Part shown: positions 42,112 through 50,736 of the stretch, in pieces
Layout: every line of letters begins with the position of its first letter
How positions within the stretch are numbered: the stretch's first letter is position 1
Assembly: GCA_902789245.1 (NCBI GenBank)
Contig: CADAND010000003.1
Coordinates: forward strand, 62,001-126,000
Reading direction: 5' to 3'
Origin: an uncultured Bacteroidia bacterium
GTDB taxonomy: Bacteria; Bacteroidota; Bacteroidia; Bacteroidales; UBA932
DNA: 64,000 nt
The notes under the pieces: generated by a model
Databases searched by the model: none
What the model was told of the DNA's origin: nothing
Seen by the model: the letters and a program-made list of their open reading frames with translations, nothing else
Translations under genes and position numbers: made by a program

Positions 42112-42930
42112 TTAAAGTTCATCGTAAAAACTGCAGTACGAATCGATGTAGCTGCCATCCTCCATGGCCTTGCGGTCGTAGGGAAGGATCGGGAGTCCGA
42201 GCGACTTGCAGTGGTTCACAATCTCCGGCTCGACCTTGTCCGCGGCGAGGATGACGCCATCGGCGTACTGGACGGCCAATTTAGCAAGATTTATGCCAGT
42301 GGGGTCCTCGAGAAGCGACACGTCTTCGTGGGTGAGACCGCCGAAGCAGGCCTTCTCCGCGAAGGCCGGATGGAACGGCTCTTTCGGAGTGTCGTCATAG
42401 ACCGACAGGACAATCTTGCTGGAGGAGAAAATGGGATCGTCTTTATAAGCTTTCTTGAGATAGGCGGGGAGGAGGTGGGAGATCCAGCCCTGGCAGTGGA
42501 TGACATCCGGCGCCCAGCGCAGCTTCTTGACCGTCTCGAGCACGCCGCGCGCGAAGAAGATGGTCCGCTCGTCATTGTCCTCGAAGGCCTTGCCGGAGGC
42601 GTCGCAGAAGGGCTGCTTGCGGCGGAAGTAGTCTTCGTTGTCGATGAAGTAAACCTGGATGCGCGCGGAGGAGATGGAGGCGACCTTGATGATCAGCGGC
42701 CGGTCCACTTCCGCGATGATGATATTCATGCCCGACAGGCGGATGACTTCGTGGAGCTGGTTCTTGCGCTCGTTGATGCAGCCGTAACGCGGCATGAATG
42801 AGCGGATTTCGCGCTTGCGCTCCTGCGTGCCCTGCGGGAGGTACCGTCCGACATGTGCGATATCAGACTCCGGAAGATACGGATAGATCTCCGAGTTGAC
42901 GAAAAGGATTTTCTGCTTAATATCGCTCAT
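42112..42930 (-). CDS. Stand-alone GT5 (glycogen/starch synthase) N-terminal domain protein
   Basis: The ATG at 42930 gives 272 residues (MSDIKQKILFVNSEIYPYLP). It matches the N-terminal Rossmann domain of GT5 glycogen synthase (ESDIAHVGRYLPQGTQERKR, MPRYGCINERKNQLHEVIRL, WAPDVIHCQGWISHLLPAYL). The C-terminal half with the nucleotide-sugar site is absent, so synthase activity is doubtful; the usual KxGGL motif is not present at the N-terminus. I recall this short form as conserved across Bacteroidota. A GTG at 42936 lies in the -7 box and is not used. Confidence 0.85.
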   Translation of the reverse strand: MSDIKQKILFVNSEIYPYLPESDIAHVGRYLPQGTQERKREIRSFMPRYGCINERKNQLHEVIRLSGMNIIIAEVDRPLIIKVASISSARIQVYFIDNEDYFRRKQPFCDASGKAFEDNDERTIFFARGVLETVKKLRWAPDVIHCQGWISHLLPAYLKKAYKDDPIFSSSKIVLSVYDDTPKEPFHPAFAEKACFGGLTHEDVSLLEDPTGINLAKLAVQYADGVILAADKVEPEIVNHCKSLGLPILPYDRKAMEDGSYIDSYCSFYDEL

Positions 42931-42935
42931 ATCCA

Positions 42936-42943
42936 CAAAGATA
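42936..42943 (-). promoter_or_regulatory. -7 box TATCTTTG of the GT5-N/DUF4270 operon
   Basis: It ends 5 nt before the ATG at 42930 and so predicts a nearly leaderless mRNA. It is divergent from the ftsX promoter. Confidence 0.65.
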
Positions 42944-42974
42944 AGAATTTTTTTCCAATTATATGTCTTTTCAT

Positions 42975-42982
42975 TATCTTTG
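42975..42982 (+). promoter_or_regulatory. -7 box TATCTTTG of the ftsX operon
   Basis: A perfect box, 19 nt before ftsX, in the divergent gap with the GT5-N gene. Confidence 0.7.
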
Positions 42983-43001
42983 AGGTCTAAATTGGTGGAA
43001 T

Positions 43002-43880
43002 ATGGCCCGACAGGAGAAAAAGATGTTGCGGAAGCGTATCGTGAATGCTTACCTCTCCAGCGTGATCAGCATCAGCCTTGTGCTCCTGCTGACCGGGGTT
43101 GCCGCCCTGCTCGTGATCAATGCGAGCGGCGTGACGAAATACCTCAAAGAAAACATGCGCATCTCGGTCCTGCTGCGGGACGACGCCACCGAAAAGCAGG
43201 CTCGCGAGTGGGCCGGGGCGCAGGACGCCCAGCCCTATGTCCACTCCACGCGTGTCATCACGCGCGAAGAAGGCGCCGAGGAGCTGAAGCAGATGCTGGG
43301 CGAGGATTTCCTGGACGTCTTCGAGACCTCTCCCGTTCCCCTCTCGGTCGACGTGACGCTGAATGCGGACTATGTCCAGAAAGACAGCCTGGCGCGCGTG
43401 ACCAAGGCCCTGGCCGTCTCTCCGCTCGTGGACGAGGTGGTGGCGCAGCAGACGATGGTGGAGGCGCTGACGACCAACCTGACGCGCATTTCCATCGTGC
43501 TGGGCGTGTTCATCCTGCTGCTGCTGTTCATCTCGTTTGTCCTCATCAACAATACCGTGCGCGTGAGTGTGTTCGCGCGCCGTTTCACGATCCACACGAT
43601 GAAGCTGGTCGGGGCCACCCGCGGTTTCATCCGCGCTCCCTTCGTGCGGGCGGCGGTGCTGCAGGGGCTGGTCTCCTCGGTGCTGGCCGCAGGCATGCTC
43701 TGGGCTCTGCTGGCCGCTCTGCGCCGCTCCTTCCCGGAGCTGGCCTCCATCGTGGACCTGCGGCAGGTACTGGTCGTCTGCGGCATTGTTGTTGCGTGTG
43801 GCATCCTGCTTTGCGTGATTTCCACCTGGATGGTGGTGAACCGGCTGGTCGCCACGTCCAAGGATGACCTATATTATTGA
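43002..43880 (+). CDS. ftsX: Cell-division protein FtsX
   Basis: The 292-residue protein has an N-terminal membrane helix (about 18-40), a periplasmic domain, and three C-terminal helices (about 165-190, 215-245, 255-280) in the ABC-permease FtsX fold (VSVFARRFTIHTMKLVGATR, FIRAPFVRAAVLQGLVSSVL). With the ATPase FtsE it controls septal peptidoglycan hydrolases. ftsE is not in the window. It heads an operon with DUF3098, uppP and lpxH, all envelope genes. Confidence 0.92.
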   Translation: MARQEKKMLRKRIVNAYLSSVISISLVLLLTGVAALLVINASGVTKYLKENMRISVLLRDDATEKQAREWAGAQDAQPYVHSTRVITREEGAEELKQMLGEDFLDVFETSPVPLSVDVTLNADYVQKDSLARVTKALAVSPLVDEVVAQQTMVEALTTNLTRISIVLGVFILLLLFISFVLINNTVRVSVFARRFTIHTMKLVGATRGFIRAPFVRAAVLQGLVSSVLAAGMLWALLAALRRSFPELASIVDLRQVLVVCGIVVACGILLCVISTWMVVNRLVATSKDDLYY

Positions 43881-43883
43881 GAA

Positions 43884-44120
43884 ATGGAAAAAAAAGATAA
43901 GATGGCCCTCAATGCGAAAGGGCTGAAACTGATGCTCGCGGGCCTGATTGTGATGGTGGCCGGCTACATCCTGATGATGGGTGGCGGGTCGGATGATCCG
44001 CAGGTCTTCAACGAGGCCATGTTCAATTTCCGGCGGCTTGTGGCCGCCCCCGTGGTGATCGTTGCGGGCATTGTCGTGGAAGTGGTCGCCCTCGTGGGCG
44101 CGTACAGGAAAAAGCAGTAA
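43884..44120 (+). CDS. DUF3098 small membrane protein
   Basis: The 78-residue protein has two membrane helices (about 14-32, LKLMLAGLIVMVAGYILMMG, and 52-72, APVVIVAGIVVEVVALVGAY) and a short conserved loop (DPQVFNEAMFNFRRL). It lies between ftsX (3 nt) and uppP (6 nt), as in other Bacteroidales. The function is unknown; the context suggests the cell envelope or division. Confidence 0.88.
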   Translation: MEKKDKMALNAKGLKLMLAGLIVMVAGYILMMGGGSDDPQVFNEAMFNFRRLVAAPVVIVAGIVVEVVALVGAYRKKQ

Positions 44121-44126
44121 ACGGGT

Positions 44127-44930
44127 ATGGAGTGGTTTGAAGCCTTGATTCTCGGCCTGGTCCAGGGCCTGACCGAGTTCCTTCCGGTGAGCAGCAGCGG
44201 CCACCTGGCCATTGGCAAGGCCCTGCTGGGCGTGGAGCCCTCGGGGGACCTGATCTTCGAGGTCGCGGTCCATGCCGCTACGGTCCTTGCGACCATCGTC
44301 GTCTTCCGGAAAGAGATCTGGAAGCTGCTCTGCGGCCTGTTCAAGTTCAAGTATAACGATGAGACGGACTATATCGCCAAGATTGTCGTGTCGATGATCC
44401 CGGTGTTCGTGGTCGGCATGTTCTTCAAGGACCAGGTGGAGGCCGCCTTCAATTCGATGCGGGTGGTGGGCGTGTGCCTGCTGGTCACGGCTCTGCTTCT
44501 GACCTTGTCCGACTGGCTTTCCGTACGCGTGCATGCGGCTGTGAAGGAGAGCCGCAACGGCATCAATTTCTGGCAAGCCTTCGTCGTGGGCCTCGGCCAG
44601 GCCTGTGCGGTGCTGCCCGGTCTGTCCCGTTCCGGCACGACCATCTCGACCGGCCTGCTGAGCGGCGTGAAGCGTGAGAGCATGGCGCAATTCTCCTTCC
44701 TGATGGTGCTGGTGCCCATTCTCGGGGAGACGTTCCTGGACGTGGTCGACGGCGACATGGCCGCCTCCGCAGTCGGGGCGCTGCCCCTGCTGATCGGCTT
44801 CGTGGCCGCCTTCTTCTCAGGCCTCTTTGCCTGCCGGGTGATGATCGCCCTGGTGCGCAGGGCGCAGCTCAAGTGGTTCGGCCTCTATTGCGCGCTGGCC
44901 GGTCTGTTGGTCCTGATCTTCCTGGCCTGA
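44127..44930 (+). CDS. uppP: Undecaprenyl-diphosphatase UppP (BacA)
   Basis: The 267-residue polytopic enzyme has both catalytic regions: GLVQGLTEFLPVSSSGHLAI near the N-terminus and LPGLSRSGTTISTGLLSGVK in the middle. It recycles undecaprenyl pyrophosphate, the lipid carrier for wall and O-antigen synthesis, and confers bacitracin tolerance when abundant. Its TGA stop shares a base with the next ATG (TGATG). Confidence 0.96.
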   Translation: MEWFEALILGLVQGLTEFLPVSSSGHLAIGKALLGVEPSGDLIFEVAVHAATVLATIVVFRKEIWKLLCGLFKFKYNDETDYIAKIVVSMIPVFVVGMFFKDQVEAAFNSMRVVGVCLLVTALLLTLSDWLSVRVHAAVKESRNGINFWQAFVVGLGQACAVLPGLSRSGTTISTGLLSGVKRESMAQFSFLMVLVPILGETFLDVVDGDMAASAVGALPLLIGFVAAFFSGLFACRVMIALVRRAQLKWFGLYCALAGLLVLIFLA

Positions 44931-45682
44931 TGGCGGAGCGGGACCTTATATATTTCGTGGCCGACGTCCACCTGGGCCGTCAGGCGGAGAACCGGGCGGA
45001 GGTGGAGGAGCGTTTCCTTGCTTTCTTGAAGGGCCTGCCTGCGGCGTCGATGTCCCGGCTGTATCTGCTGGGCGACATCTGGGACTTCTGGTACGAGTAC
45101 CACGACGTGGTGCCGCGAGAGGGATTCCGCGTGGTGGCGGAGCTGGTCCGCCTGATGGACGAGGGCGTGGAGGTGTGGTTCTGCCCCGGCAACCATGACA
45201 TCTGGACCTTTTCCTTCTTCAAGGACCTGGGGATCCATTATTTCGAGCAGCCGCTCTTCGTGCGGCTGGGCGACAAGGATTTCTGCCTGGGCCACGGCGA
45301 CCTGCTGGGCGGCGCGACGCGGGGCTATTCGTTCCTGATCAAGGTTTTCCACAACCACTTCCTCCAGCGGCTCTTCGCGGCGATTCATCCGACGCTGGCC
45401 TTCCGCTGGGCGCGCGCCTGGTCCGGGTCCAGCCGGAAGAAGCATCCGTACCACAAGTTCCGTGGGGAGGAAGAGTTTCTGTATCAGTTCGCTGCCGGTG
45501 CGGAGCAGGAGCGCCACGTGGACTATTTCGTGTTCGGCCACTACCACGATTCCGTGGACATGACGCTCCCCGGGGGCGCGAGGCTGATTGTGCTGAAGGA
45601 CTGGTCGCAGGGGGGAATGCCCTGCGCGGTCTTTAACGGTTCTTCTTTCGAACTTCGCTCTCCAGCGTCTCCCGCTGAATGA
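44930..45682 (+). CDS. lpxH: UDP-2,3-diacylglucosamine pyrophosphatase (LpxH-like)
   Basis: The 250-residue calcineurin-like phosphoesterase has all metal-binding motifs: FVADVHLG, LLGDIWDFWYEY, CPGNHDIW, LGHGDLLGG and FGHYHDSVDM. In LPS synthesis LpxH converts UDP-2,3-diacylglucosamine to lipid X. The start shares one base with the uppP stop. The final 50 nt overlap the convergent DUF4294 gene tail to tail, which is unusual. Confidence 0.92.
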   Translation: MAERDLIYFVADVHLGRQAENRAEVEERFLAFLKGLPAASMSRLYLLGDIWDFWYEYHDVVPREGFRVVAELVRLMDEGVEVWFCPGNHDIWTFSFFKDLGIHYFEQPLFVRLGDKDFCLGHGDLLGGATRGYSFLIKVFHNHFLQRLFAAIHPTLAFRWARAWSGSSRKKHPYHKFRGEEEFLYQFAAGAEQERHVDYFVFGHYHDSVDMTLPGGARLIVLKDWSQGGMPCAVFNGSSFELRSPASPAE

Positions 45683-46373
45683 CGGTTTTGGCGGGACGCT
45701 CCATGAAGATGGAGTAGTAGAAGGCGTCCCACTGCCCGGAGTCCCAGATTTTGCATAGCTCTTCGATCTTGGCGTCTTCGCCCTTGGTGGGGTCGTAGCG
45801 CGTCTTGAGGTTCTGGGAGAAGAGCTTGGCTACGAGCTGCCAGAAGTTGGCGGTCAAGCCGTTTTCGTAGGTCTTGATGATGGTGTACGCGCTCATCCCG
45901 CATTCGCGGTCGATCAGGCGCATCATGACCAGTCCCTGTGTCACCGTCATGTGGCGGATGTCCTGCTCGAAGAGGCGGAAGAGCTCTTTTTCGACGTCGT
46001 TGATGTAACGGGTGCGTTCGGAGCGCCTGGTCGCGTCGGCGGCGATGGTGCTGTCCACCTGGGCAATCATTTTCCGGCCCACAAGGGCGTAGGGATAGAC
46101 TTTGTTGAAGTTGTAGACCAGCTTGTAGTACTTGCGCCAGTCGCCATCCCGCATCCTTCTTCCCTTCGGGAAAATCCACACCGGGTCGAGGGTTTCCATG
46201 AAGACGGTGTCGCCCTTCTCGTCCAGCTCGAAGTACATCGGCGTGCCGGTCACGGGCCGGCGCGACTGCTGCCGGGCCTCACGCAGGGTCTCCCGCGCGG
46301 TCTCGGACTGTGCCCGCGCCGGCAGCGCGGCCGCCGCCAGCAGCAGAATCAGTATGAATCCCTTGTACTTCAT
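45633..46373 (-). CDS. DUF4294 exported protein
   Basis: The ATG at 46373 gives 246 residues; a longer frame to 46391 would run through the -7 box. A signal peptide (cut near ALPARAQ) precedes a DUF4294 domain (about 65-205: VYPYALVGRKMIAQVDSTIA, LVMMRLIDRECGMSAYTIIK, NGLTANFWQLVAKLFSQNLK). The family is restricted to Bacteroidota and has no known role. It overlaps lpxH convergently by 50 nt, so the two 3' ends would form antisense RNA. Confidence 0.85.
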   Translation of the reverse strand: MKYKGFILILLLAAAALPARAQSETARETLREARQQSRRPVTGTPMYFELDEKGDTVFMETLDPVWIFPKGRRMRDGDWRKYYKLVYNFNKVYPYALVGRKMIAQVDSTIAADATRRSERTRYINDVEKELFRLFEQDIRHMTVTQGLVMMRLIDRECGMSAYTIIKTYENGLTANFWQLVAKLFSQNLKTRYDPTKGEDAKIEELCKIWDSGQWDAFYYSIFMERPAKTVIQRETLESEVRKKNR

Positions 46374-46379
46374 TGTCCG

Positions 46380-46387
46380 CAAAGTTA
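46380..46387 (-). promoter_or_regulatory. -7 box TAACTTTG of the DUF4294 gene
   Basis: It ends 6 nt before the ATG at 46373, predicting a nearly leaderless transcript and fixing the start codon. Confidence 0.65.
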
Positions 46388-46399
46388 GCAAAAATCCCG

Positions 46400-46640
46400 C
46401 CAGCCACGCCCCGTCCGCAAGCCGTTGTGGGCTGTTTGCCGGATACCTGCGACTCTCGGCAGGGGCCCGCGTGCGCAGACGCTATCCCGCAGCGCGACAG
46501 GCAGTGCTGCCGGCAAACCCGTGGCCGCCCGTGGCCTCGTGAACGGGAGGGGCCCGCGCCGCAAGGCGTGGGAGGGATGAGCGAAGCGAAGGTTTGCGGC
46601 AGCAGCTGCCTGCGCGCAAGGGGCGTTGCGAAGGGGCGGT
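46400..46640. repeat. GC-rich intergenic region with inverted repeats, no gene
   Basis: GTTTGCCGG (46434-46442) and CCGGCAAAC (46510-46518) are perfect inverted arms about 76 nt apart. Further GC-rich dyads fill the rest (for example GGGGCCCGCG twice), and GTTTGCGGCAGC near 46590 recalls the start of the 185-nt element. Reading frames through it have no credible protein. It lies directly upstream of the rplP promoter, the second ribosomal-operon breakpoint. Confidence 0.6.
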
Positions 46641-46781
46641 TGACCGCGGTCGAAAATGTGCGAAAAAAGTTTTCGACAGAGTTTGTAAGTGATTGAAGAA
46701 TGTGGAGTTGACCTACGAGATTTTGTGTCGAAAAAGTTTGAAATATTTTGCAAAACATGATGCTAATTCAATATTTTTTAC

Positions 46782-46789
46782 TAAATTTG
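46782..46789 (+). promoter_or_regulatory. Promoter of the rplP-rplQ operon
   Basis: TAAATTTG is followed by CAGTCCCA, the same discriminator as at rpsL, rplC and two tRNAs. No TTTG is present 19 nt upstream, unlike the others. The leader to rplP is about 80 nt. Confidence 0.75.
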
Positions 46790-46872
46790 CAGTCCCAAAA
46801 ACTGGCCTCTAACCGCGTAAGAAGCTGATTTTGAGGATTTTAAGCGATAATTATTTTAAAAGTAATACTGAG

Positions 46873-47292
46873 ATGTTACAACCTAAGAGAACAAAGTTTA
46901 GAAGGGAACAGAAGAACCGCATGAAGGGCAACGCCCAGCGCGGCAACCAGCTCGCGTTCGGTTCCTTCGGTATCAAGACCCTTGAGAATTGCTGGCTGAC
47001 CGCCCAGCAGATCGAAGCTGCCCGTCAGGCTATCTCCCGTCGGATGAACCGTGAGGGTCAGATCTGGATCCGTGTCTTCCCTGTGAAGCCGATCACCAAG
47101 AAGCCGCTCGATACCCGTATGGGTAAAGGTAAGGGCGATCCGTACGCATTCGTCGCTCCGATCACCCCGGGCCGCATCATCTTCGAAGCCGAGGGCGTTT
47201 CCCTCGAGACCGCCAAAGAGGCCATGCGCCTTGGCGCCAACAAGCTCCCGATCGCGACCAAGTTCGTCGTCCGCCGGGATTATGTCGAATAA
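46873..47292 (+). CDS. rplP: 50S ribosomal protein L16
   Basis: The start at 46873 ([20 protein letters not shown]) gives the normal 139 residues; a longer frame to 46831 adds unrelated residues. L16 contacts the A-site tRNA ([34 protein letters not shown]). It is now the first gene of the second half of the operon. Confidence 0.97.
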   Translation: MLQPKRTKFRREQKNRMKGNAQRGNQLAFGSFGIKTLENCWLTAQQIEAARQAISRRMNREGQIWIRVFPVKPITKKPLDTRMGKGKGDPYAFVAPITPGRIIFEAEGVSLETAKEAMRLGANKLPIATKFVVRRDYVE

Positions 47293-47309
47293 TTAATGGA
47301 GAAAGAGTA

Positions 47310-47504
47310 ATGAAAGCAGCTGAAGCACGCGAAATGTCTGTAGCAGACCTGCGCGACCGCATCCAGATCGAGAAGAGCAATCTCGACACCATGAAAATCA
47401 ATCACGCGATTTCTCCGTTGGAGGACACTTCCAAAATCAGTAAGACCAGAAGGGATATCGCCCTCATGATCACGATCCTTGCTGAGAAAGAAAAACAGAA
47501 TTAA
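47310..47504 (+). CDS. rpmC: 50S ribosomal protein L29
   Basis: The 64-residue helical protein ([40 protein letters not shown]) is the tunnel-exit protein L29, 17 nt after rplP. Confidence 0.95.
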   Translation: MKAAEAREMSVADLRDRIQIEKSNLDTMKINHAISPLEDTSKISKTRRDIALMITILAEKEKQN

Positions 47505-47515
47505 ATCAGACAATC

Positions 47516-47770
47516 ATGGAAAGAAATCTTCGTAAGGAAAGAATCGGAGTGGTGGTCAGCAACAAGATGGATAAGACCATCATCGTTGCCGTTGAAATTA
47601 AAGAGAAACATCCCTTGTACGGTAAGTTCGTCAAGAAGACCACCAAGTTCGTTGCCCAGGACGACAAGAATGAGTGCGGTGAGGGTGATACCGTCCGCAT
47701 CATGGAGACCCGTCCGCTGAGCAAGACCAAGAACTGGAGATTAGTTGAAATCATCGAAAAAGCAAAATAG
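47516..47770 (+). CDS. rpsQ: 30S ribosomal protein S17
   Basis: The 84-residue OB-fold protein has the S17 pattern [20 protein letters not shown] and [20 protein letters not shown]. Confidence 0.97.
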   Translation: MERNLRKERIGVVVSNKMDKTIIVAVEIKEKHPLYGKFVKKTTKFVAQDDKNECGEGDTVRIMETRPLSKTKNWRLVEIIEKAK

Positions 47771-47776
47771 TACACT

Positions 47777-48142
47777 ATGATACAGCAGGAAACACGTTTA
47801 CAGGTGGCCGACAACAGCGGTGCAAAGGAAGTCCTCTGCATCCGCGTCCTTGGCGGTACCCACCATCGTTATGCGACTGTCGGCGACACGATCGTCGTCG
47901 CCATCAAGAGCGCTATCCCTGGCTCTGACGCCAAGAAGGGCACCGTTTCGCGCGCTGTCGTGGTTCGCACGAAGAAAGAGATCCGTCGCGCCGACGGTTC
48001 CTATATCCGTTTCGACGACAACGCCTGCGTCCTTCTGAACAATGCAGGCGAACTCCGCGGCACCCGTATTTTCGGCCCTGTGGCCCGCGAGCTCCGCGAG
48101 AACTTCATGAAGATCGTTTCACTGGCACCGGAGGTCCTTTAA
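47777..48142 (+). CDS. rplN: 50S ribosomal protein L14
   Basis: The 121-residue protein begins [20 protein letters not shown] and ends [20 protein letters not shown], as in L14. It is 6 nt after rpsQ. Confidence 0.98.
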   Translation: MIQQETRLQVADNSGAKEVLCIRVLGGTHHRYATVGDTIVVAIKSAIPGSDAKKGTVSRAVVVRTKKEIRRADGSYIRFDDNACVLLNNAGELRGTRIFGPVARELRENFMKIVSLAPEVL

Positions 48143-48154
48143 TTAATAAGCATT

Positions 48155-48472
48155 ATGAAAAAGTTACATATTAAGAAAGGCGACACCGTGTATGTAAATG
48201 CCGGTAACGACAAAGGGAAGACCGGTAAGGTGCTTTCCGTCGATCCGCAGGCCGATCGCGCCGTGGTCGAAGGCGTCAATATGGTGAGCAAGCACACCAA
48301 GCCGAATTCCAAGCAGCCTCAGGGCGGCATCGTCAAGCAGGAGGCTCCCATTCACATTTCCAATCTCAATCTTCTTGACCCCAAGACGAACACCCCGACC
48401 CGCGTGGGTTACCGGATGGACGGCGACAAGAAGGTCCGTTACGCTAAAAAATCTGGGGAGGAGATCAAGTAA
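48155..48472 (+). CDS. rplX: 50S ribosomal protein L24
   Basis: The 105-residue KOW-domain protein ([40 protein letters not shown]) initiates large-subunit assembly. Confidence 0.97.
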   Translation: MKKLHIKKGDTVYVNAGNDKGKTGKVLSVDPQADRAVVEGVNMVSKHTKPNSKQPQGGIVKQEAPIHISNLNLLDPKTNTPTRVGYRMDGDKKVRYAKKSGEEIK

Positions 48473-48474
48473 TT

Positions 48475-49074
48475 ATGGCTACCAAGAAAAAAGCACCCGT
48501 AGAGGCCGCCGCGGCGCCCGCAGGATATGTGCCTGCCCTCAAGAAGGTCTACAAAGAGGAAATCGTGGAGAAGCTGACCAAGCAGTTCTCCTATACCACC
48601 CCGATGCAGGTTCCCCGTCTGCTCAAGATCACCATCAACGAGGGTGTCGGTGACGCCACCCAGGACAAGAAGATCGTTGAGGAGGCTGCTGAGGAGCTTT
48701 CCATCATCACTGGCCAGAAGGCCATCATCACGATGTCCAAGAAGGACGTCTCCAACTTCAAGCTCCGTCGCGGCATGCCGATCGGCACCAAGGTGACCCT
48801 TCGCGATGTCAAGATGTACGAGTTCCTTGAGAAGCTCATCCGCGTCGCCCTGCCGCGTATCCGCGACTTCAACGGCGTGGCCGAGAACATGGACGGCCAG
48901 GGCAACTACACCCTCGGCCTCAAGGAGCAGATCATCTTCCCGGAGATCGATATCGACAAGAACCCGCGCATCCACGGCCTGGAGATCACCTTCGTGACCA
49001 CTGCCCGTACCGATGAGGAGTGCCACGCGCTGCTCGCTGCGTTCGGTGTGCCTTTCAAGAAACATAACAAATAA
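48475..49074 (+). CDS. rplE: 50S ribosomal protein L5 with N-terminal extension
   Basis: The 199-residue L5 ([60 protein letters not shown]) binds 5S rRNA. About 17 extra residues at the N-terminus ([17 protein letters not shown]) are low-complexity Lys/Ala/Pro and are not part of the usual protein. The ATG is 2 nt after rplX, and no better internal start codon follows. Confidence 0.97.
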   Translation: MATKKKAPVEAAAAPAGYVPALKKVYKEEIVEKLTKQFSYTTPMQVPRLLKITINEGVGDATQDKKIVEEAAEELSIITGQKAIITMSKKDVSNFKLRRGMPIGTKVTLRDVKMYEFLEKLIRVALPRIRDFNGVAENMDGQGNYTLGLKEQIIFPEIDIDKNPRIHGLEITFVTTARTDEECHALLAAFGVPFKKHNK

Positions 49075-49080
49075 GATACT

Positions 49081-49350
49081 ATGGCAAAAGAATCAATGAA
49101 AGCCCGCGAAGTAAAACGCGCGAAAATGGTTGCTAAGTATGCTGAGAAGAGAAAGGCCCTCAAAGAGGCCGGCGATTGGGCTGCCCTTGACAAGCTCCCC
49201 AAGAACTCTTCTTCCGTCCGCCTTCACAACCGCTGCTCCCTGACGGGTCGTCCGAAGGGCTACATGCGTGTGTTCGGCATCAGCCGTATCCAGTTCCGCG
49301 AGATGGCCAGCAATGGTCTCATCCCGGGTGTCAAGAAGGCAAGTTGGTAA
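49081..49350 (+). CDS. rpsN: 30S ribosomal protein S14 (zinc-free type)
   Basis: The 89-residue long form lacks the CxxC zinc motifs ([40 protein letters not shown]), so it is the C-minus type. Confidence 0.97.
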   Translation: MAKESMKAREVKRAKMVAKYAEKRKALKEAGDWAALDKLPKNSSSVRLHNRCSLTGRPKGYMRVFGISRIQFREMASNGLIPGVKKASW

Positions 49351-49371
49351 TAAATAAAAGTAAGAAACAAT

Positions 49372-49767
49372 ATGACTGATCCGATCGCAGATTATCTCAC
49401 CAGGATCCGCAACGCCTATATGGCCGGCAAGAAGGTCGTGGAGATTCCTTCCTCCAAGATGAAGGTCGCCATCACCCAGATCCTGTGCGAGAAGGGCTAT
49501 ATCCTCAGCTACAAGGTGGTTGAGGGCAACCCTTTCAATACCATCAAAATCGCTCTGAAGTACCACCCGCAGACCAAGATGGCCGCCATCAAGAAGATTG
49601 AGCGCGTGTCCACCCCGGGTCTCCGTCAGTACACGGGTGTCGACGATATGCCGCGCGTCCTGAACGGCCTCGGCATCGCCATCCTGTCCACCCCGAAGGG
49701 CGTCATCACCGACAAGGAAGCCAAGGAGCTTGGCGTCGGCGGTGAGGTTATTTGCTACGTTTATTAA
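49372..49767 (+). CDS. rpsH: 30S ribosomal protein S8
   Basis: The 131-residue S8 (MTDPIADYLTRIRNAYMAGK, LGIAILSTPKGVITDKEAKE, VGGEVICYVY) is complete. In other bacteria S8 represses the spc genes at the rplE leader; no matching helix was worked out here. Confidence 0.97.
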   Translation: MTDPIADYLTRIRNAYMAGKKVVEIPSSKMKVAITQILCEKGYILSYKVVEGNPFNTIKIALKYHPQTKMAAIKKIERVSTPGLRQYTGVDDMPRVLNGLGIAILSTPKGVITDKEAKELGVGGEVICYVY

Positions 49768-49786
49768 TCTCTAAAGTAATAGATAA

Positions 49787-50347
49787 ATGTCACGAATTGG
49801 TAAATTGCCTGTAAGCCTTCCGTCCGGCGTGAGCGTCGAGCTCCTTCCCGGCAACGTGCTGAAGGTTAAAGGACCTCACGGTGAGATGTGCCAGAAGATT
49901 GATCCGGACATCAAGGTCACTGTTGAGGACAATCAGATCAAGTTCGAGCGTCCGACCGACCAGCCTCGTCACCGCTCCATGCACGGTCTCTACCGCGCCC
50001 TGGTGCACAACATGGTCGTCGGCGTGTCCGAGCAGTTCACTACCCAGCAGGAACTGGTGGGTGTCGGTTACCGTGTGGCCGCTGCCGGCCAGCTGCTGAC
50101 CTTCTCCCTCGGTTATTCCCATGAAATCCAGCTGATGCTTCCGAAGGAAGTCACCGCCGAGGTGCCCGACGTCAAGAAGGGCGAGAACCCTCGCCTCGTG
50201 CTGAAGAGCTGCGACAAGCAGCTGCTCGGCCAGGTGGCTGCCAAGATCCGTTCTTTCCGCAAGCCTGAACCGTACAAGGGCAAGGGTATTAAGTTCGTTG
50301 GCGAGACGCTTCGCCGTAAGGCCGGTAAGACCGCCGCAGCTAAATAA
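49787..50347 (+). CDS. rplF: 50S ribosomal protein L6
   Basis: The 186-residue protein (MSRIGKLPVSLPSGVSVELL, and the C-terminal EPYKGKGIKFVGETLRRKAG) is typical L6 near the factor-binding site. Confidence 0.98.
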   Translation: MSRIGKLPVSLPSGVSVELLPGNVLKVKGPHGEMCQKIDPDIKVTVEDNQIKFERPTDQPRHRSMHGLYRALVHNMVVGVSEQFTTQQELVGVGYRVAAAGQLLTFSLGYSHEIQLMLPKEVTAEVPDVKKGENPRLVLKSCDKQLLGQVAAKIRSFRKPEPYKGKGIKFVGETLRRKAGKTAAAK

Positions 50348-50362
50348 TAGGAGGATAGAATT

Positions 50363-50725
50363 ATGGCACTTAGTAGAATTGAAAGAAGAAGAAGGATTCA
50401 CTTCCGTATACGCAAGCACGTCAACGGCACTGCTGAGAAGCCTCGCATGGTGGTTTTCCGCAGCAACAAGCAGATCTACGTGCAGGTGGTCGACGACGAG
50501 CAGGGCAAGACGCTTTGCGCCGCCGCTTCCAACGACAAGGAGCTTGCCGCACAGTGCAAGGGCAAGAACGGCATTGAAGCTGCTGCCGTGGTCGGCAAGG
50601 CCATCGCGGAGCGCTGCAAGGCGAAAGGTATCACCGCGATCTGCTTCGATCGTGGCGGCTACCTCTTCCACGGTAGAGTTAAAAGTTTGGCAGATGCTGC
50701 CCGTGAAGGCGGCCTCGTATTCTAA
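50363..50725 (+). CDS. rplR: 50S ribosomal protein L18
   Basis: The 120-residue protein ([48 protein letters not shown]) is the 5S rRNA-binding L18, with a GGAGGA motif in its leader. Confidence 0.97.
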   Translation: MALSRIERRRRIHFRIRKHVNGTAEKPRMVVFRSNKQIYVQVVDDEQGKTLCAAASNDKELAAQCKGKNGIEAAAVVGKAIAERCKAKGITAICFDRGGYLFHGRVKSLADAAREGGLVF

Positions 50726-50736
50726 GAGTTAAGACT

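Noticed and set aside
46373-46758. Frames in the GC-rich block upstream of rplP
   Set aside because: All frames are open because of composition; the products are Arg/Pro/Ala-rich and meaningless, and the region is dominated by inverted repeats.
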